Shown here: positions 24,588-35,198 of the stretch, piece after piece | How positions within the stretch are numbered: position 1 is the first letter of the stretch | Layout: each line of letters begins with the position of its first letter | Source of the DNA: Synechococcus sp. BIOS-U3-1 | Lineage (GTDB): Bacteria; Cyanobacteriota; Cyanobacteriia; PCC-6307; Cyanobiaceae | DNA length: 64,000 nucleotides | Direction of reading: 5' to 3' | Assembly: GCF_014279975.1 (NCBI RefSeq) | Contig: NZ_CP047936.1 | Location: forward strand, 2,046,001 to 2,110,000 | Notes under the pieces: generated by a model | What the model was told of the DNA's origin: nothing | What the model saw: only the letters and a program-made list of their open reading frames with translations | Database searches by the model: none | Made by a program: the position numbers and the translations under genes

Positions 24588-25307
24588 TCAGTTCAACAGC
24601 TCCCGACAACAGGCCGAGAAAGCAGCACTTGGGTCAGTCGCCCTAGTAATCGGTCGCCCAATCACCAACTGGCTGGCTCCCGCTGCAATCGCCTCAGCCG
24701 GCCCCATCACCCGGGCCTGATCACCCACCGCAGCGTCCTTCGGACGAATTCCGGGCGTGATTAGTGCAAACGGCTCGGGGTGCTGTGAACGCAGAGCCGC
24801 GGCCTCTAAAGGTGAACACACACAGCCGCCGATTCCAGCAGTTGCCGACAGCTGTGCCAACGCCGGCACACGCTCGGCGATGGCCTGGGGAATGGCGAGT
24901 TCCCGTTGCAGTCGCTGCTGCTCCCAACTGGTCAGCACCGTCACCGCCAGCAGAGTTGGAGTAGCCAGGCCTGCCTGCTTGGCACCTTCTTCCCCCGCGG
25001 CCTGAGCCGCCTGCAACGCTTCGCTGCCGGCGCAGGCATGCACCGTCATCAACTCCGCCCCAAGCGCCGCCGCACGACGGCAGGCCCCCGCCATCGTGGC
25101 TGGGATGTCATGAAATTTGAGATCGAGAAACACCCGCAGGCCCTGCTCGCGCAGCTGCGCCACAACCTCGGGACCCGCCTGCACAAACAGCTCAAGACCA
25201 ACCTTCACCCAACGCAGCCCTTCCACATGAGTCGCAAAGGCCAGCGCCTGATCCGGTGCCATGCCGTCGAGGGCCACGATGATCCGATCGGCGGGATGAA
25301 TGACCAT
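24588..25307 (-). CDS. pyrF: Orotidine 5'-phosphate decarboxylase
   Basis: Last step of UMP synthesis. A TIM-barrel enzyme of 239 residues. ALDG near the start, [13 protein letters not shown], and the catalytic [11 protein letters not shown] (Asp-Lys-His-Asp array) at about 60-70 are conserved. LITPGIRP and [12 protein letters not shown] form the phosphate-binding end. The ATG overlaps the tyrS stop by one base (TGATG), so the two are cotranscribed. Confidence 0.97.
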   Translation of the reverse strand: MVIHPADRIIVALDGMAPDQALAFATHVEGLRWVKVGLELFVQAGPEVVAQLREQGLRVFLDLKFHDIPATMAGACRRAAALGAELMTVHACAGSEALQAAQAAGEEGAKQAGLATPTLLAVTVLTSWEQQRLQRELAIPQAIAERVPALAQLSATAGIGGCVCSPLEAAALRSQHPEPFALITPGIRPKDAAVGDQARVMGPAEAIAAGASQLVIGRPITRATDPSAAFSACCRELLN

Positions 25308-26551
25308 CAGCCCAACAGCCGGCGAAAGGTTTTCTTGCCGAGCTGCAGCACCTTACCGTCCAGTTCGGCCGCCGATGCGAACTCCTGATTCGGGTCAGTG
25401 ATCTTCTCCCCTTCCAGCCGGGCAGCGCCGCCTTTGATCTGACGCCTGGCCTCGCTGCTACTGGCGCAGATGCCCACAGCACTGAGCAGATAAAACGCCT
25501 TAGCAGGAAAATTCACTGCCGAAAGAGAGGCCTCAGGCACATCTGCTCCGGCATCACCGCCACTGCTCACCAGGGTGGCCGCATCGCTCTGGGCTTTTTG
25601 GGCTGCCTCCATGCCATGCCGGCTGGCGGTCACCGCCAGAGCCATCGCCTTCTGCTTCTCGCGTGCGTTGTCTGGCAAATCATGTGGACTCAGATCCGTC
25701 AGCAAGGTCACGTAGTCATCAATCGCCCCATCGCCGACCTTCTCGAGCTTGGAGTACATCGACAGGGCGTCTTCCTCCAGACCCACGGTGTTGCCAAGGC
25801 TCTTGCTCATCTTCTGCACACCATCCAGGCCCACCAGAATCGGCAGCAGCAACCCGAACTGGGTGCCCTTGTTGAAATGGCGCTGCAGGTCGCGGCCCAT
25901 GGCCACGTTGAACTTCTGATCGGTGCCACCCAGCTCCACATCGGCATTCACCGCAACAGAGTCGTAGCCCTGCAGCAGCGGATAAAGGAATTCATGCAGG
26001 GCGATCGGTGCGCCGCTGCCGTAGCGCTTGGAGAAATCATCCTTGGCCAGCATCTGGCCCACGGTGGCCGTACCCAACAGGCCAATGACCTGAGGGAGAT
26101 CCAAACCTGCCAGCCACTCACTGTTACGGCGCACCTCCAGGCGGCCAAGGGTCTCGAAATCAAGTAGTGCCGTCTGCTTCGGCTGGCCCTGGCCGAGCTG
26201 TGCCAGGTAGGTGGCGGAATTGGCCTCAACCTCTTCCGCTGTGAGCTGCACCCGTGTGGCGCTCTTTCCGGTGGGGTCGCCGATGCGGGCGGTGAAATCG
26301 CCGATGATCAACACCGCTGTATGCCCCGCATCCTGAAAAGCCCGCAGCTTGCGGAAAAGAATGCTGTGGCCCAGATGGATGTTGCTGCCGGTTGGGTCAA
26401 TTCCCAGCTTGATGCGCAGGGGCCGGCCCTCATGCTCTGCATACCTCAGCCGCGCCGCCAGCGATTGATCGGCGTCATCACCATCACCGGCTGGAAACAG
26501 ATCGGCCATGCCACGCGACAGCCATGCCGGCAGAGACAGTGTCGAGGCCAT
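25307..26551 (-). CDS. tyrS: Tyrosyl-tRNA synthetase
   Basis: A class I aminoacyl-tRNA synthetase of 414 residues. The HIGH motif is HLGHSILF (about 58-65) and the KMSKS motif is KMSKSLGN. The region [20 protein letters not shown] binds tyrosine. A C-terminal S4-like RNA-binding domain covers about 345-414 ([20 protein letters not shown]). Sequence type is the shorter TyrRZ-like form used by many cyanobacteria. Upstream partner of pyrF. Confidence 0.96.
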   Translation of the reverse strand: MASTLSLPAWLSRGMADLFPAGDGDDADQSLAARLRYAEHEGRPLRIKLGIDPTGSNIHLGHSILFRKLRAFQDAGHTAVLIIGDFTARIGDPTGKSATRVQLTAEEVEANSATYLAQLGQGQPKQTALLDFETLGRLEVRRNSEWLAGLDLPQVIGLLGTATVGQMLAKDDFSKRYGSGAPIALHEFLYPLLQGYDSVAVNADVELGGTDQKFNVAMGRDLQRHFNKGTQFGLLLPILVGLDGVQKMSKSLGNTVGLEEDALSMYSKLEKVGDGAIDDYVTLLTDLSPHDLPDNAREKQKAMALAVTASRHGMEAAQKAQSDAATLVSSGGDAGADVPEASLSAVNFPAKAFYLLSAVGICASSSEARRQIKGGAARLEGEKITDPNQEFASAAELDGKVLQLGKKTFRRLLG

Positions 26552-26592
26552 GGGCGAGTGGAGCGATTGCGGGCTGAATCGTACGGGCCGCT

Positions 26593-26919
26593 TCAGCTCG
26601 GCGGCTGTTCCAGCTGACTTTTCATGCGCTCCAGAGTGCCTTGCATCTGCTCAAACATCTGCTCCGGGGTGATCCCGAACTGGCCCAATTGGCTGCGCAG
26701 CTGCTCCACAGTGAGCTTGGCCTGGAAGTCTTCCGACAACTCGAAGCGTTTCATGAAAACGCGATAGCGCTGCATGAGCTCCTCCATCGTGTCGATGAAC
26801 TTCTTTTTGCCCTCGCGGTCAAATTTGCCGTAATCGGAACCCAGCTGCATCAACTGCTGGTAGTCGCCGAACAGACGCTTGGCCTCCTCCTGCACGATGT
26901 CGGAGTCGAAGAACGCCAT
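26593..26919 (-). CDS. DUF1825 family protein
   Basis: A small cyanobacterial protein of 108 residues, function unknown, that is nearly all helical. It begins [20 protein letters not shown] and continues [20 protein letters not shown], matching the family closely. ATG at 26919 is chosen; the frame continues upstream to 26982 without family features. Located just before tyrS on the same strand. Confidence 0.9.
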   Translation of the reverse strand: MAFFDSDIVQEEAKRLFGDYQQLMQLGSDYGKFDREGKKKFIDTMEELMQRYRVFMKRFELSEDFQAKLTVEQLRSQLGQFGITPEQMFEQMQGTLERMKSQLEQPPS

Positions 26920-27043
26920 AGCCCACCCATCAACTGGCGTGATTCTGGACAATTTGAGCGCCCCATAACAGTGCGGATCCACGCCCCCTGATTGCGGTCA
27001 ACATGAAGAGGTCAGCGGCAACGGCTCCGAGCCTCTCCCTTCC

Positions 27044-27769
27044 TTGGATCTCAGCGACCGGATCCCGTCTCTGCAACAACGATCCCGCCAGGGCCACAGC
27101 CTGCTGAAGCGCAGTCGCACCGCGATCGCTTCCGCCGACCTGGTTCTGCTCAGCAGCTGGACGGCCTGGTTCGAGGGACAGGGGCCTCTGGTGGCGGCCT
27201 GCACGAGCGAGCAGGACTGCCTGCTGAAGCTTCAAAGCAGCGAAGCCAACCTGTTGCTGTGCACAGACACCCTTGAGGGTGGCTGCGGCAGCAGCCTGGT
27301 GCGCCGGGCAAGGGCTGACAACCCCGAGCTAAAGGTATTGATGCTGCTTCAGCGTCCCATCACACGCACGATCCTGGACGCTATTGATGCCCGCTGCCAT
27401 GGCATCTGCTCGGCTCAAGCCACCGGAACGGGCACGGTGGCTGCCGCGCTCACGGCCATCGAGACCGACGGGCAATACCTCGATCCACTAATCAGTGGGG
27501 TGTTGCACCACAGCAGACTGCGGGGCAGCGGCGAACAGGTGCCGCTCCAGGAACTCACCATGCGGGAAGAAGACGTGCTTCGCGGACTCTGCCGTGGCAT
27601 GACCAATCAGGAGATCGCCGACGCCTTGGTGGTTTCGATTGACACCGTCAAGACTCATGTCGGCAGCCTGCTGCGCAAGTTGCCAGCTCGGGACAGGACC
27701 ATGGCCGTCGTCACAGCATTTCGTGAGGGGCTGGTGCAGGTTCCCACTAGGCCGCCGCGCTGGACCTAG
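27044..27769 (+). CDS. LuxR-type transcriptional regulator with pseudo-receiver
   Basis: 241 residues with a TTG start at 27044. The C-terminal HTH (about 170-235) reads LTMREEDVLRGLCRGMTNQE, then IADALVVSIDTVKTHVGSLL, the classic GerE/LuxR fold. The N-terminal part resembles a receiver domain (NLLLCTDTLEGG and NPELKVLMLLQRP), but the acidic pocket and Lys are not clear. It may therefore be an atypical response regulator, and I cannot identify its signal. It is followed on the same strand by the HhH and GIY-YIG-like genes. Confidence 0.8.
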   Translation: MDLSDRIPSLQQRSRQGHSLLKRSRTAIASADLVLLSSWTAWFEGQGPLVAACTSEQDCLLKLQSSEANLLLCTDTLEGGCGSSLVRRARADNPELKVLMLLQRPITRTILDAIDARCHGICSAQATGTGTVAAALTAIETDGQYLDPLISGVLHHSRLRGSGEQVPLQELTMREEDVLRGLCRGMTNQEIADALVVSIDTVKTHVGSLLRKLPARDRTMAVVTAFREGLVQVPTRPPRWT

Positions 27770-27803
27770 GGTCCTGGCGAGGCTGCAAGGGAGATACGCG
27801 GCG

Positions 27804-28385
27804 ATGGCTCGCCGGCATTGGCTCGATCCACTGGCCCGCAAGGTGCTCCAGGCCATGGGTGACTTACCCAAGGATCCAGCGCGCCTAGACATAAGCCCCT
27901 GGCCTGAAGAAGACGCCACAGTCGCTCCAAGTTGGAGCATTGATGTGAACAGGGCCACCGCGGAGCAGTGGCGGCAGTTACCCGGCTGCAGCGACGTGAT
28001 GGTGGATCAACTGCTGCGTTTACAGCAGGGCGGGGTGCAATTCAGCCAGATGGAAGACCTGGCCCAGCTGCTCGACATCTCTGACTGTCTCTGCGAAGAG
28101 TGGAGGCCCCATCTGATCTTCCGCTGGCATGGGGATGCCCCGCAGTTGCCGGAGCAAACACCGCTAGATCTGAATGCTGCAAGTGCCACCCTGCTGTCCA
28201 AAAATCTGCAATGGCCGGATGAACGGATGGAGCGTCTGATCGCCGAACGAAGACGTGAACCGTTCCAAAACCTCGCGGATCTGCAAGAACGACTTTGCCT
28301 GCCCCCAGCAACCATTGAGGCCCTGATTGGGCGTGTGCGCTTCGGCGCAAGACCCGCTGGTCCCAGCCTGCCGCCGCGAAGTTGA
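27804..28385 (+). CDS. Helix-hairpin-helix (ComEA-like) protein
   Basis: 193 residues from ATG 27804. Two HhH-type units can be seen: IDVNRATAEQWRQLPGCSDV, continuing MVDQLLRLQQGG, and LDLNAASATLLSKNLQWPDE, continuing RMERLIAERRREPFQNLADL. These motifs bind DNA backbone non-specifically, as in ComEA. There is no signal peptide or membrane anchor, so the protein is probably cytosolic. The next gene starts 5 bases later. Confidence 0.8.
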   Translation: MARRHWLDPLARKVLQAMGDLPKDPARLDISPWPEEDATVAPSWSIDVNRATAEQWRQLPGCSDVMVDQLLRLQQGGVQFSQMEDLAQLLDISDCLCEEWRPHLIFRWHGDAPQLPEQTPLDLNAASATLLSKNLQWPDERMERLIAERRREPFQNLADLQERLCLPPATIEALIGRVRFGARPAGPSLPPRS

Positions 28386-28390
28386 TCGCA

Positions 28391-28978
28391 ATGCCTGCAT
28401 CCCCTCGCCAAGGACGTCTTTTTGATCAGGCTGCATCCGCAGGTCATGACCTCGAAACAGCAGGGTTGTCGCTGAATCTCCGGCAGCTGCAGAGCTGGCA
28501 GGAGCGCATTCACAGTTTCCAGACACCCTTGTTTGAGGCGGCACCGCCAGTACAGGAACAGGGCAGTTTGTTCGCAGCCAGCAGCAGTCCAGCGGCCAAC
28601 ATTCAGCCACTGTCGCTCAAACCACTGCCACTGAGTTTTTGGCGTTGGCCGCAGAGTCCACATCAGGGTGCAGCGCTGTATTGGGTCATGGATCGCCCCA
28701 CCAACCTGGATCACCCGATCCTGCTTTACATCGGCGAAACCCTCGCGGCGGATCGGCGTTGGAAGGGGGAACACGATTGCAAGGCCTATCTCGCGGCTTA
28801 TCAGGAAGCCTGCGTGGACTGCGGTCTGACCTGCAAAACCAGCATCCGCTTCTGGGGCGACGTGCCCACAGCCACCAAGGCGCGACGGCAATTGGAACAG
28901 ACCCTGATACGACGCTGGCAGCCACCGTTCAACAAGGAAACTCGCGAACGCTGGGCCACGCCATTTCAAGCGACCTGA
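28391..28978 (+). CDS. GIY-YIG nuclease-like protein
   Basis: 195 residues from ATG 28391 (a TTG nine bases upstream is possible). The C-terminal half has the landmarks of the GIY-YIG fold: ALYWVMD in place of GIY, LLYIGET in place of YIG, an Arg in AADRRWKGE, a Glu in LEQTLIRRWQPPFN and the terminal Asn. The N-terminal half is Gln-rich and unrelated to known domains. It is transcribed with the HhH protein, so a role in DNA processing is plausible. The GIY motif is degenerate, so activity is uncertain. Confidence 0.65.
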   Translation: MPASPRQGRLFDQAASAGHDLETAGLSLNLRQLQSWQERIHSFQTPLFEAAPPVQEQGSLFAASSSPAANIQPLSLKPLPLSFWRWPQSPHQGAALYWVMDRPTNLDHPILLYIGETLAADRRWKGEHDCKAYLAAYQEACVDCGLTCKTSIRFWGDVPTATKARRQLEQTLIRRWQPPFNKETRERWATPFQAT

Positions 28979-29027
28979 GCACAGCTCCTAGCATCAACCT
29001 AGGCATCGGTTCAGGCATCAGCTCCCC

Positions 29028-30518
29028 ATGAAAATCTCCCTCTCTCCGGCCACCCCTGAGGCCTGGAGTGGTTCCGTTCTGGCGCTTGGTATTCCTCAAG
29101 ACGACCCCCAAGGCCTGGTGGAAGCGATGCAACAGCGCTTCAGCATTCAGCTGGCGGAATGGCTGAAGCAGAAACCGTTCACAGGGAAGAGCGGTGATCT
29201 GGCCAGCCTTCAACTACTGCGCGGCGACTGCACCACTCTTGTGCTGCTGGGACTTGGGGATCCCGAGTCCGTGGATCGAGACAGCCTGCGCAAGGTGGCT
29301 GCTGCTGCTGCCCGTGCCTCACAAGGCCAGGGGGGCTCTCTCGGACTGCAGCTGCCATGGGGATCAGAGGACCCCATCGGAGATGCCACCGCCGCCGCTG
29401 AAGCTGTACGACTGGCTCTTTACAGCGACCTGCGCTTTCGCAGTAAGCCCGAACCCAGCCAAAAGCCTGAACAGCTGGAACTCCTGGGCCAGTGGCCCGC
29501 AGGACTCAACCAGACGCTGGAAACAGTGCATCCAGTCTGCGCCGGGGTTGAGCTGGCCAGAGAACTGGTAGCTGCACCACCCAACAGCGTCACTCCGGCG
29601 GAACTGGCCCGCACCGCGGCAACCCTCGCCCATGAGCACGGTCTAGAGCTCACCGTGCTCGAACGGGACGACTGCGAAGAGCGGGGTATGGGCTCTTACC
29701 TCTCGGTGTGCCAGGGCTCTGACATGGATCCCAAGTTCATTCACCTCACTTATCGCCCAAGTGGCGTGGCCCAGAAGCGTCTTGTTCTGGTGGGCAAAGG
29801 GCTCACCTTTGATTCAGGCGGGTACAACCTCAAAGTCGGGGGTGCTCAGATCGACATGATGAAATTCGACATGGGAGGCAGTGCCTCTGTGTTCGGCGCA
29901 ATGCGCAGCATTGCGGAGCTGCGCCCAGCTGGCGTGGAAGTGCACATGGTGGTGGCCGCCTGCGAAAACATGATCAACGGCTCTGCCGTTCATCCCGGGG
30001 ACATCGTCACCGCTTCCAATGGCACCACGATCGAGATCAACAACACCGATGCGGAGGGCAGGCTCACCCTCGCCGACGCACTGGTGTACGCCTCCAAGCT
30101 CAAACCCGATGCGATCGTGGATCTGGCAACGCTCACAGGTGCCTGCGTGGTCGCCCTCGGTGATGAGATTGCCGGACTCTGGACCCCAGACGATGAGCTT
30201 TCCTCTGACCTAGAAGCAGCTGCCAGCAGTGCCGGAGAGGGCCTATGGCGCATGCCACTACACAGCTCCTACCGCAAGGGACTTAAATCCCTGCTGGCCG
30301 ACATGAAGAACACCGGACCCCGCCCTGGTGGATCGATCACCGCCGCACTCTTTCTCAAGGAGTTCGTGGATGCCGGCATCCCCTGGGCCCACATCGACAT
30401 CGCGGGAACCGTATGGAGTGACAAGGGCCGTGGCCTGAATCCCTCCGGCGCCACCGGCTACGGGGTTCGCACCCTGGTGAACTGGGTGGTCAAACAGGCC
30501 TCAACCACCGAGGCCTAA
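29028..30518 (+). CDS. pepA: Leucyl aminopeptidase (M17)
   Basis: A cytosolic hexameric di-metal exopeptidase of 496 residues. The catalytic domain shows VGKGLTFDSGGYNLK (metal Lys/Asp), MGGSASVFGAM and the signature NTDAEGRLTLADALVYA. The N-terminal 170 residues form the regulatory domain. Complete at both ends. Confidence 0.97.
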   Translation: MKISLSPATPEAWSGSVLALGIPQDDPQGLVEAMQQRFSIQLAEWLKQKPFTGKSGDLASLQLLRGDCTTLVLLGLGDPESVDRDSLRKVAAAAARASQGQGGSLGLQLPWGSEDPIGDATAAAEAVRLALYSDLRFRSKPEPSQKPEQLELLGQWPAGLNQTLETVHPVCAGVELARELVAAPPNSVTPAELARTAATLAHEHGLELTVLERDDCEERGMGSYLSVCQGSDMDPKFIHLTYRPSGVAQKRLVLVGKGLTFDSGGYNLKVGGAQIDMMKFDMGGSASVFGAMRSIAELRPAGVEVHMVVAACENMINGSAVHPGDIVTASNGTTIEINNTDAEGRLTLADALVYASKLKPDAIVDLATLTGACVVALGDEIAGLWTPDDELSSDLEAAASSAGEGLWRMPLHSSYRKGLKSLLADMKNTGPRPGGSITAALFLKEFVDAGIPWAHIDIAGTVWSDKGRGLNPSGATGYGVRTLVNWVVKQASTTEA

Positions 30519-30543
30519 ATTCATTTACAACGACACAAGCCGC

Positions 30544-30798
30544 ATGGCCTCCAGCCCTCTTCGCTGGTATGTACGAGCACAGTTGGGTGTTCTGCTGTTG
30601 CCCGCAGGTCTTTGCCTGTTCGGTGAAGCAGTCACCCGCAGAACTCTCCAGCTGGCGGGTAGCGACGGTGGACCCTGGTGGTGGTACGGCACCTTGAGCC
30701 TGATTGTGATCAACGCGGGCGTGGGGCTGATGATCGAATCCGGACTGCTGCGAGGTTATCCAGGGCGTAGAAACGCTGAACTAAAACAACAGGATTAA
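30544..30798 (+). CDS. Small two-pass membrane protein, 84 aa
   Basis: Two hydrophobic segments at about 13-29 (QLGVLLLPAGLCLFG) and 46-63 (WWYGTLSLIVINAGVGLMI), with Arg-rich ends (GRRNAELKQQD). It lies 25 bases after pepA and is probably cotranscribed. Family not named; function unknown. Confidence 0.7.
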   Translation: MASSPLRWYVRAQLGVLLLPAGLCLFGEAVTRRTLQLAGSDGGPWWWYGTLSLIVINAGVGLMIESGLLRGYPGRRNAELKQQD

Positions 30799-30848
30799 GA
30801 AACCGAGCTGCCTGAATCCCCAAGATTGATCGTCGAGGCTGATCGCAG

Positions 30849-31025
30849 TCAGGACGCAACAACCATGGACAGGCAATGAGGATTTTCGAGGGCATGAATC
30901 TGCCAGCGCGCCCTCTCCGAACAACTGGCCATAACTCGATCTAAGTCATCGGAAGCCTGCTTCGGAGATGGATACGGACCAACATGACGCGTCACGAGAC
31001 CGTCTTTGATGGTCAGCAGATACAT
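30849..31025 (-). CDS. Small conserved-looking hypothetical protein, 58 aa
   Basis: ATG at 31025 to TGA at 30851-30849 on the minus strand. The product reads MYLLTIKDGLVTRHVGPYPS, followed by PKQASDDLDRV and ERARWQIHALENP. This looks like a compact alpha/beta domain with a strand, a helix and a second strand. It lies alone between two longer genes, with no overlapping candidate. Confidence 0.6.
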   Translation of the reverse strand: MYLLTIKDGLVTRHVGPYPSPKQASDDLDRVMASCSERARWQIHALENPHCLSMVVAS

Positions 31026-31204
31026 ACAGAACTTTCACAACTCACCAGGTAATGGTACGCAATCCGATCTGTATCGTCGATGGCGTAAAAGCCGCACCTG
31101 CACTGCGAAGTGACTGATTCCGAACGCAACGATCGCTACAGAATTTCCTCAGATTCTCGCAATCAAACCATCAAACGTTGATGAGACTCAGCCCCGGCCA
31201 AGAC

Positions 31205-31828
31205 CTACTTCACCCAGGAATCTCCGGTGCGAGCTTGGTTACCCCAAACGTCATCGAGTCTTTTATCTCTTCCGCAGGCCCATCGGTAGTACTTGTATTT
31301 CACTGAATTCAACTCGGCAAAATTCTGGTGATAGTCCTCAGCAGGCCAGAACTTTTTAAGGGGTTTGATCTCCACCTTAAGAGCGGATTCAGGCACTCCC
31401 AGCTCTGTAGAAGCCGCTGACTGACTGGCGAGAGCCTCACTGCTCTGCTGATCACTGCTGGTAAAGATCACAGGTCGGTAGGAGTCGCCGCGATCACAGA
31501 ACTGCCCTCCACCATCGAGAGGATCCACATTGCGCCAATACGACTGAAGCAACCTCGGATAGCTGATCTTTGCTGAGTCAAACAGCACTTCCACGACCTC
31601 CTGGTGCCCGGTGGTTTCAGCACTCACCTGTTGATAAGTCGGCTCTGAGACGCTGCCACCGCTGTAGCCGCTTTCCACTGAGATCACCCCTGGAAGTTTC
31701 TCCAGATCACTCTCCATGCACCAAAAACAGCCACCAGCCAGCACAGCGCTCTGCTCCTCGGCAAACACTGAAGCAGGTGAGATCAGGAGCACAACTCCCA
31801 GAACAATCGACAACAGGATGCGGATCAC
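31205..31828 (-). CDS. msrA: Peptide methionine sulfoxide reductase A, exported
   Basis: Reduces methionine-S-sulfoxide in proteins. A signal peptide (about 1-23, ending SVFA-E) puts it in the periplasm or thylakoid lumen. The catalytic motif GGCFWCME is at about 32-39. GYSGG, YQQVSAETTGHQEVVEV and DPLDGGGQFCDRGDSYRPVI are conserved. Cys in WACGRDK near the end may be the resolving residue. Last gene of the envelope cluster, 8 bases after lpxB. Confidence 0.95.
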   Translation of the reverse strand: MIRILLSIVLGVVLLISPASVFAEEQSAVLAGGCFWCMESDLEKLPGVISVESGYSGGSVSEPTYQQVSAETTGHQEVVEVLFDSAKISYPRLLQSYWRNVDPLDGGGQFCDRGDSYRPVIFTSSDQQSSEALASQSAASTELGVPESALKVEIKPLKKFWPAEDYHQNFAELNSVKYKYYRWACGRDKRLDDVWGNQARTGDSWVK

Positions 31829-31836
31829 AGGCGAAC

Positions 31837-33015
31837 TCAGGTACAGAGCTGATCGAGAATGGCGGCAGCAGCGCGATCGGTCACTCCCGGTTCTCCCAGC
31901 GTTTGGCGGAGACGTTCATAGCCACTCAGCATCGTTTGGCGTGCTTCAGGGTTGTCCAAAAGGGGAATGGCTTGGGCAAGCAATTGGTCGGCAACGAAGT
32001 CTTCTTGCACAAATTCGGGAACCAGACGCTCCTTGAGCAGCAGATTCACAGGCGAGATGTGATCAACATGGAAGCCCAGCAGATTGCGCGCTACCCAAGC
32101 TGTCATCCGGCTCACCCGGTATCCGACCACCTGAGGCACTCCATGGAGAGCCAGCTCAATATTCACTGTTCCCGACTTTCCAAGCGCGAGATCAGCTGCA
32201 CTGAAGAGTGAGGGCTTAAGAGCGTCCGCATCGACGGCTGGGATAACGCGTCCACGCACACCGGAGGCTTCAAGTGCCTCCTGCAGTTCACGCTCGAAAT
32301 GACTAAGACCTGCAGGCACCATCACCATCAGATTCGGATCACGTGCCTGCAAACGTGCCGCCACCTCCACAAGCGCGGGCATTAGATAGCGCAACTCCTG
32401 CGGCCGGGATGCGGGCATCAGGAGCAGCAGACGTCCCTTCGGATCAAGTCCAAGCTGGCGACAGGCCTCAGCACGATCAGGCTTGCCGTCAGCAAGATCG
32501 AGCAGAGGGTGACCAACCCAGGTGACCTGCGCACCATGGGATGCATAAAAAGATGCTTCCTGGGGGAAAATCGCAAGGATGCGATCGGTGAAAGACAGCA
32601 GGCTGCTCGTGCCGTTGTCATTCATGCGCCAAGCCCATTCCTGAGGGGCGATGTAATAAGTGATTGGGACCTCAGGCAACTTGCGGCGCAGACGCTTGCC
32701 TAGACGCACATTGGCGCCCATGTAATCAATCAGTACGACGGCATCAGGTGGCCGCGCAATGAGTTCCCTGTTAACCCGCGACTGAAGCTTCAACGTCGGC
32801 AAGACTTGGGGGAGGTGCTCCAAAAGGCCAATCGAGCCAAGTGCGGCCGTATCGGCAAGAAGTTCCGCACCGGCTGCATGCATGCGTGGTCCACCGAGGG
32901 CAAGCACCTCGAGGTCAAGACACCTCTGGCGAGCCTGCCGATGCAGGGCCTCTATCAACAGGCTTCCCTGAAGATCACCAGACACCTCACCGGTGCTGAT
33001 CAGTACACGCACCAT
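31837..33015 (-). CDS. lpxB: Lipid-A-disaccharide synthase
   Basis: A GT19 glycosyltransferase joining UDP-diacylglucosamine to lipid X on the inner membrane. It begins [15 protein letters not shown]. The motifs [13 protein letters not shown] (DxPxFN equivalent altered), [12 protein letters not shown] and WVGHPLLD are visible, and [20 protein letters not shown] forms the nucleotide-binding end. 392 residues. It overlaps lpxA by one base (TGATG). Confidence 0.95.
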   Translation of the reverse strand: MVRVLISTGEVSGDLQGSLLIEALHRQARQRCLDLEVLALGGPRMHAAGAELLADTAALGSIGLLEHLPQVLPTLKLQSRVNRELIARPPDAVVLIDYMGANVRLGKRLRRKLPEVPITYYIAPQEWAWRMNDNGTSSLLSFTDRILAIFPQEASFYASHGAQVTWVGHPLLDLADGKPDRAEACRQLGLDPKGRLLLLMPASRPQELRYLMPALVEVAARLQARDPNLMVMVPAGLSHFERELQEALEASGVRGRVIPAVDADALKPSLFSAADLALGKSGTVNIELALHGVPQVVGYRVSRMTAWVARNLLGFHVDHISPVNLLLKERLVPEFVQEDFVADQLLAQAIPLLDNPEARQTMLSGYERLRQTLGEPGVTDRAAAAILDQLCT

Positions 33016-33869
33016 CAGCGACCACCGACAGCGGGCATGGGGCCACGCCGTCCCTGACTGATCGATCCCTCGAGGAAGGAGCAGAGATGATCGGCCAGCG
33101 GCATCAGGGGCTGCTCACGGGCCAAACGCAGACCTTCAGCAATGACATGATCTGAGCGATAAAGCAGTGTCCAAATATCCTGAAGCTGCTTGATGTCCTG
33201 GCCCTGATCCTTGCGATCAAGCCCACGCCTGCGCAGACCCACGCGGTTGAGACCGCGCACTCTTCCGGGATGACCCTCAACAAGGCAATAGGGAGGCACA
33301 TCCCGGTCAACCCTCGTCATACCTCCAACCATGGCCATCCCGCCGATCTGCACAAACTGGTGAATCCCCAGGCACCCACCAATCACAGCCTTGTCCTCGA
33401 TCAGAACATGACCGGCAACCTGGATGCCGTTGGACATCACGATGCCGTTGCCCAGAAGACAGTTATGCCCCAGATGGCAGTAGGCCATTAACAGGTTGTG
33501 GTCGCCGATGCGGGTCTGCTCTCCCTCGTCGGTCGCCCGATTGATCGTGACGCATTCACGGATGCTGTTGTGATTCCCGATCACCACCTCAGTCGGAGCT
33601 CCCTTGTATTTGAGATCCTGAGGCTCAAGCCCAAGGCAGGCACCGGGAAAAATCTTGTTGTGTTCGCCAATGACAAGTCGACCATCAAGCACCGCATGAG
33701 GGCCGACCCAGGTGTGAGACCCAATTCGAACATCAGGGCCCACCACAGCACCTGGACCGATCACCACACCCGGAGCAAGCTCCGCACGGGAATCGACCGC
33801 CGCAAGCGGGTGAATCTGGGGAGGACGGTCCTCAGCAGTCACGGCAGGGGATCGCTGTTCACTCATCAT
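33015..33869 (-). CDS. lpxA: UDP-N-acetylglucosamine acyltransferase
   Basis: First enzyme of lipid A synthesis. A left-handed beta-helix of hexapeptide repeats covers about 18-200 ([20 protein letters not shown] and following). The catalytic His lies in the [15 protein letters not shown] region. 284 residues with a helical C-terminal domain. It lies two bases after fabZ. Confidence 0.95.
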   Translation of the reverse strand: MMSEQRSPAVTAEDRPPQIHPLAAVDSRAELAPGVVIGPGAVVGPDVRIGSHTWVGPHAVLDGRLVIGEHNKIFPGACLGLEPQDLKYKGAPTEVVIGNHNSIRECVTINRATDEGEQTRIGDHNLLMAYCHLGHNCLLGNGIVMSNGIQVAGHVLIEDKAVIGGCLGIHQFVQIGGMAMVGGMTRVDRDVPPYCLVEGHPGRVRGLNRVGLRRRGLDRKDQGQDIKQLQDIWTLLYRSDHVIAEGLRLAREQPLMPLADHLCSFLEGSISQGRRGPMPAVGGR

Positions 33870-33871
33870 GG

Positions 33872-34357
33872 TCAGTCAACCAGCGAGAACATGAGCTCGC
33901 CGGAACAGACCAGCTGTCCATCCACCGTGGCCTGAGCCTTGACCTTGCCAAAGCGCTTGCGTTTGAGACTCAGCAGCTCACAGGTGATCAGCAACTGATC
34001 TCCTGGAATCACAGGGCGACGGAAGCGAACGCCATCAATACCAGCAAAAACAAACAAACCTTTGGGCAGATCGGGCATCTGGGTGACGATCAGACCACCC
34101 ACCTGCGCCATGGCCTCCACAATCAACACCCCAGGCATTAGGGGACGTCCCGGGAAATGGCCTTGGAACTGAGGCTCATTGAGGGTGATGTTTTTGATGG
34201 CCACTGCTTTTTCACCGGGCACATGCTCCAGGACGCGATCCACAAGCGCGAAGGGATAGCGATGAGGAAGCAACCCCATGATCTGCTCCGCAGTGAGCTG
34301 GGGCTGGGCTGCGGTGGTAGCGGAGGAGGAAGTCAAATCGGTTTCAGGGCTGAGCAT
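33872..34357 (-). CDS. fabZ: 3-hydroxyacyl-ACP dehydratase
   Basis: A hot-dog-fold dehydratase of fatty acid synthesis. The catalytic His is in [14 protein letters not shown] and the Glu in [16 protein letters not shown] used ATG at 34357 ([11 protein letters not shown]), which gives 161 residues. The longer frame to 34459 lies inside lpxC. It overlaps lpxC by 14 bases. Its location ties hydroxyacyl-ACP supply to lipid A synthesis. Confidence 0.95.
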   Translation of the reverse strand: MLSPETDLTSSSATTAAQPQLTAEQIMGLLPHRYPFALVDRVLEHVPGEKAVAIKNITLNEPQFQGHFPGRPLMPGVLIVEAMAQVGGLIVTQMPDLPKGLFVFAGIDGVRFRRPVIPGDQLLITCELLSLKRKRFGKVKAQATVDGQLVCSGELMFSLVD

Positions 34358-35198
34358 CGGATCGATCGGCCAGGACCGCTGCCAGGTCGGTGTGCAGACC
34401 ATGGGAGCCGCGGTAGACCAACACCTGCGCCCGCGGAAAGCCCACAAGCGCCAGATCACCGATCAAGTCAAGAAGCTTATGGCGCACCGGTTCATCGGGA
34501 TAGCGCAGAGGTGGATTCAGCCAGTGGTCGCCATCACAAACCAGAGCATTATCGAGGGCACCACCCTGAATCAGCCCCGCTGCACGCAATTGATCCACTT
34601 GCTCACGAAAGCCGAAAGTGCGAGCCGGAGCGATCTCTGCCACAAAGCTTTCGGGCGTCAGCGCCAGAGCACATTGCTGACGACCGATGGCCGGCTGGGG
34701 GAAATCAATGACGCCAACCAGCATGAACTCCTCAGCTGGCGTAGCGGTGATCACACTGCTGCCTCGATGGAGAGCGATCGCTTGCTGCAGTTGGGGCCGA
34801 GCGGGAGCAGGCGTTGATGCCGGAGCAAGACCTGCTTCGGCGATCGCTTCCACCCATCCCTGAGAGGAGCCGTCCAGAAGAGGAATCTCGTTGCCTTCCA
34901 CTTCGAGATGGACGTGCGTGAGACCACATCCAGCGATTGCAGCGAGCAGATGCTCCACCGTGGCGAGCTTGCGATCACCCAACTCGAGGGTGGTGCAGAG
35001 AGGGCTGTCACGCACCTGGGAAGGCTTCAGCTGGAGCGGTTCACTGCCGATTGCTGGCCAGCTCACCCAGACACCAGGCTCGAGAGAGGGTTGCAGGGTG
35101 ACGGAGACCTGCTCACCGCTATGTAGACCAATGCCGCTGCGGCGGGCTGGCCCCTCAAGGGTCCAGGCTCCGTCGTAATCATGAGGCCAGAAGACCAT
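34344..35198 (-). CDS. lpxC: UDP-3-O-acyl-N-acetylglucosamine deacetylase
   Basis: The committed, zinc-dependent step of lipid A synthesis. The domain begins [17 protein letters not shown]. Zinc ligands are in [15 protein letters not shown] and [15 protein letters not shown]; the conserved [17 protein letters not shown] follows. 284 residues, complete. It starts one base into the bamA stop. Confidence 0.95.
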   Translation of the reverse strand: MVFWPHDYDGAWTLEGPARRSGIGLHSGEQVSVTLQPSLEPGVWVSWPAIGSEPLQLKPSQVRDSPLCTTLELGDRKLATVEHLLAAIAGCGLTHVHLEVEGNEIPLLDGSSQGWVEAIAEAGLAPASTPAPARPQLQQAIALHRGSSVITATPAEEFMLVGVIDFPQPAIGRQQCALALTPESFVAEIAPARTFGFREQVDQLRAAGLIQGGALDNALVCDGDHWLNPPLRYPDEPVRHKLLDLIGDLALVGFPRAQVLVYRGSHGLHTDLAAVLADRSDAQP

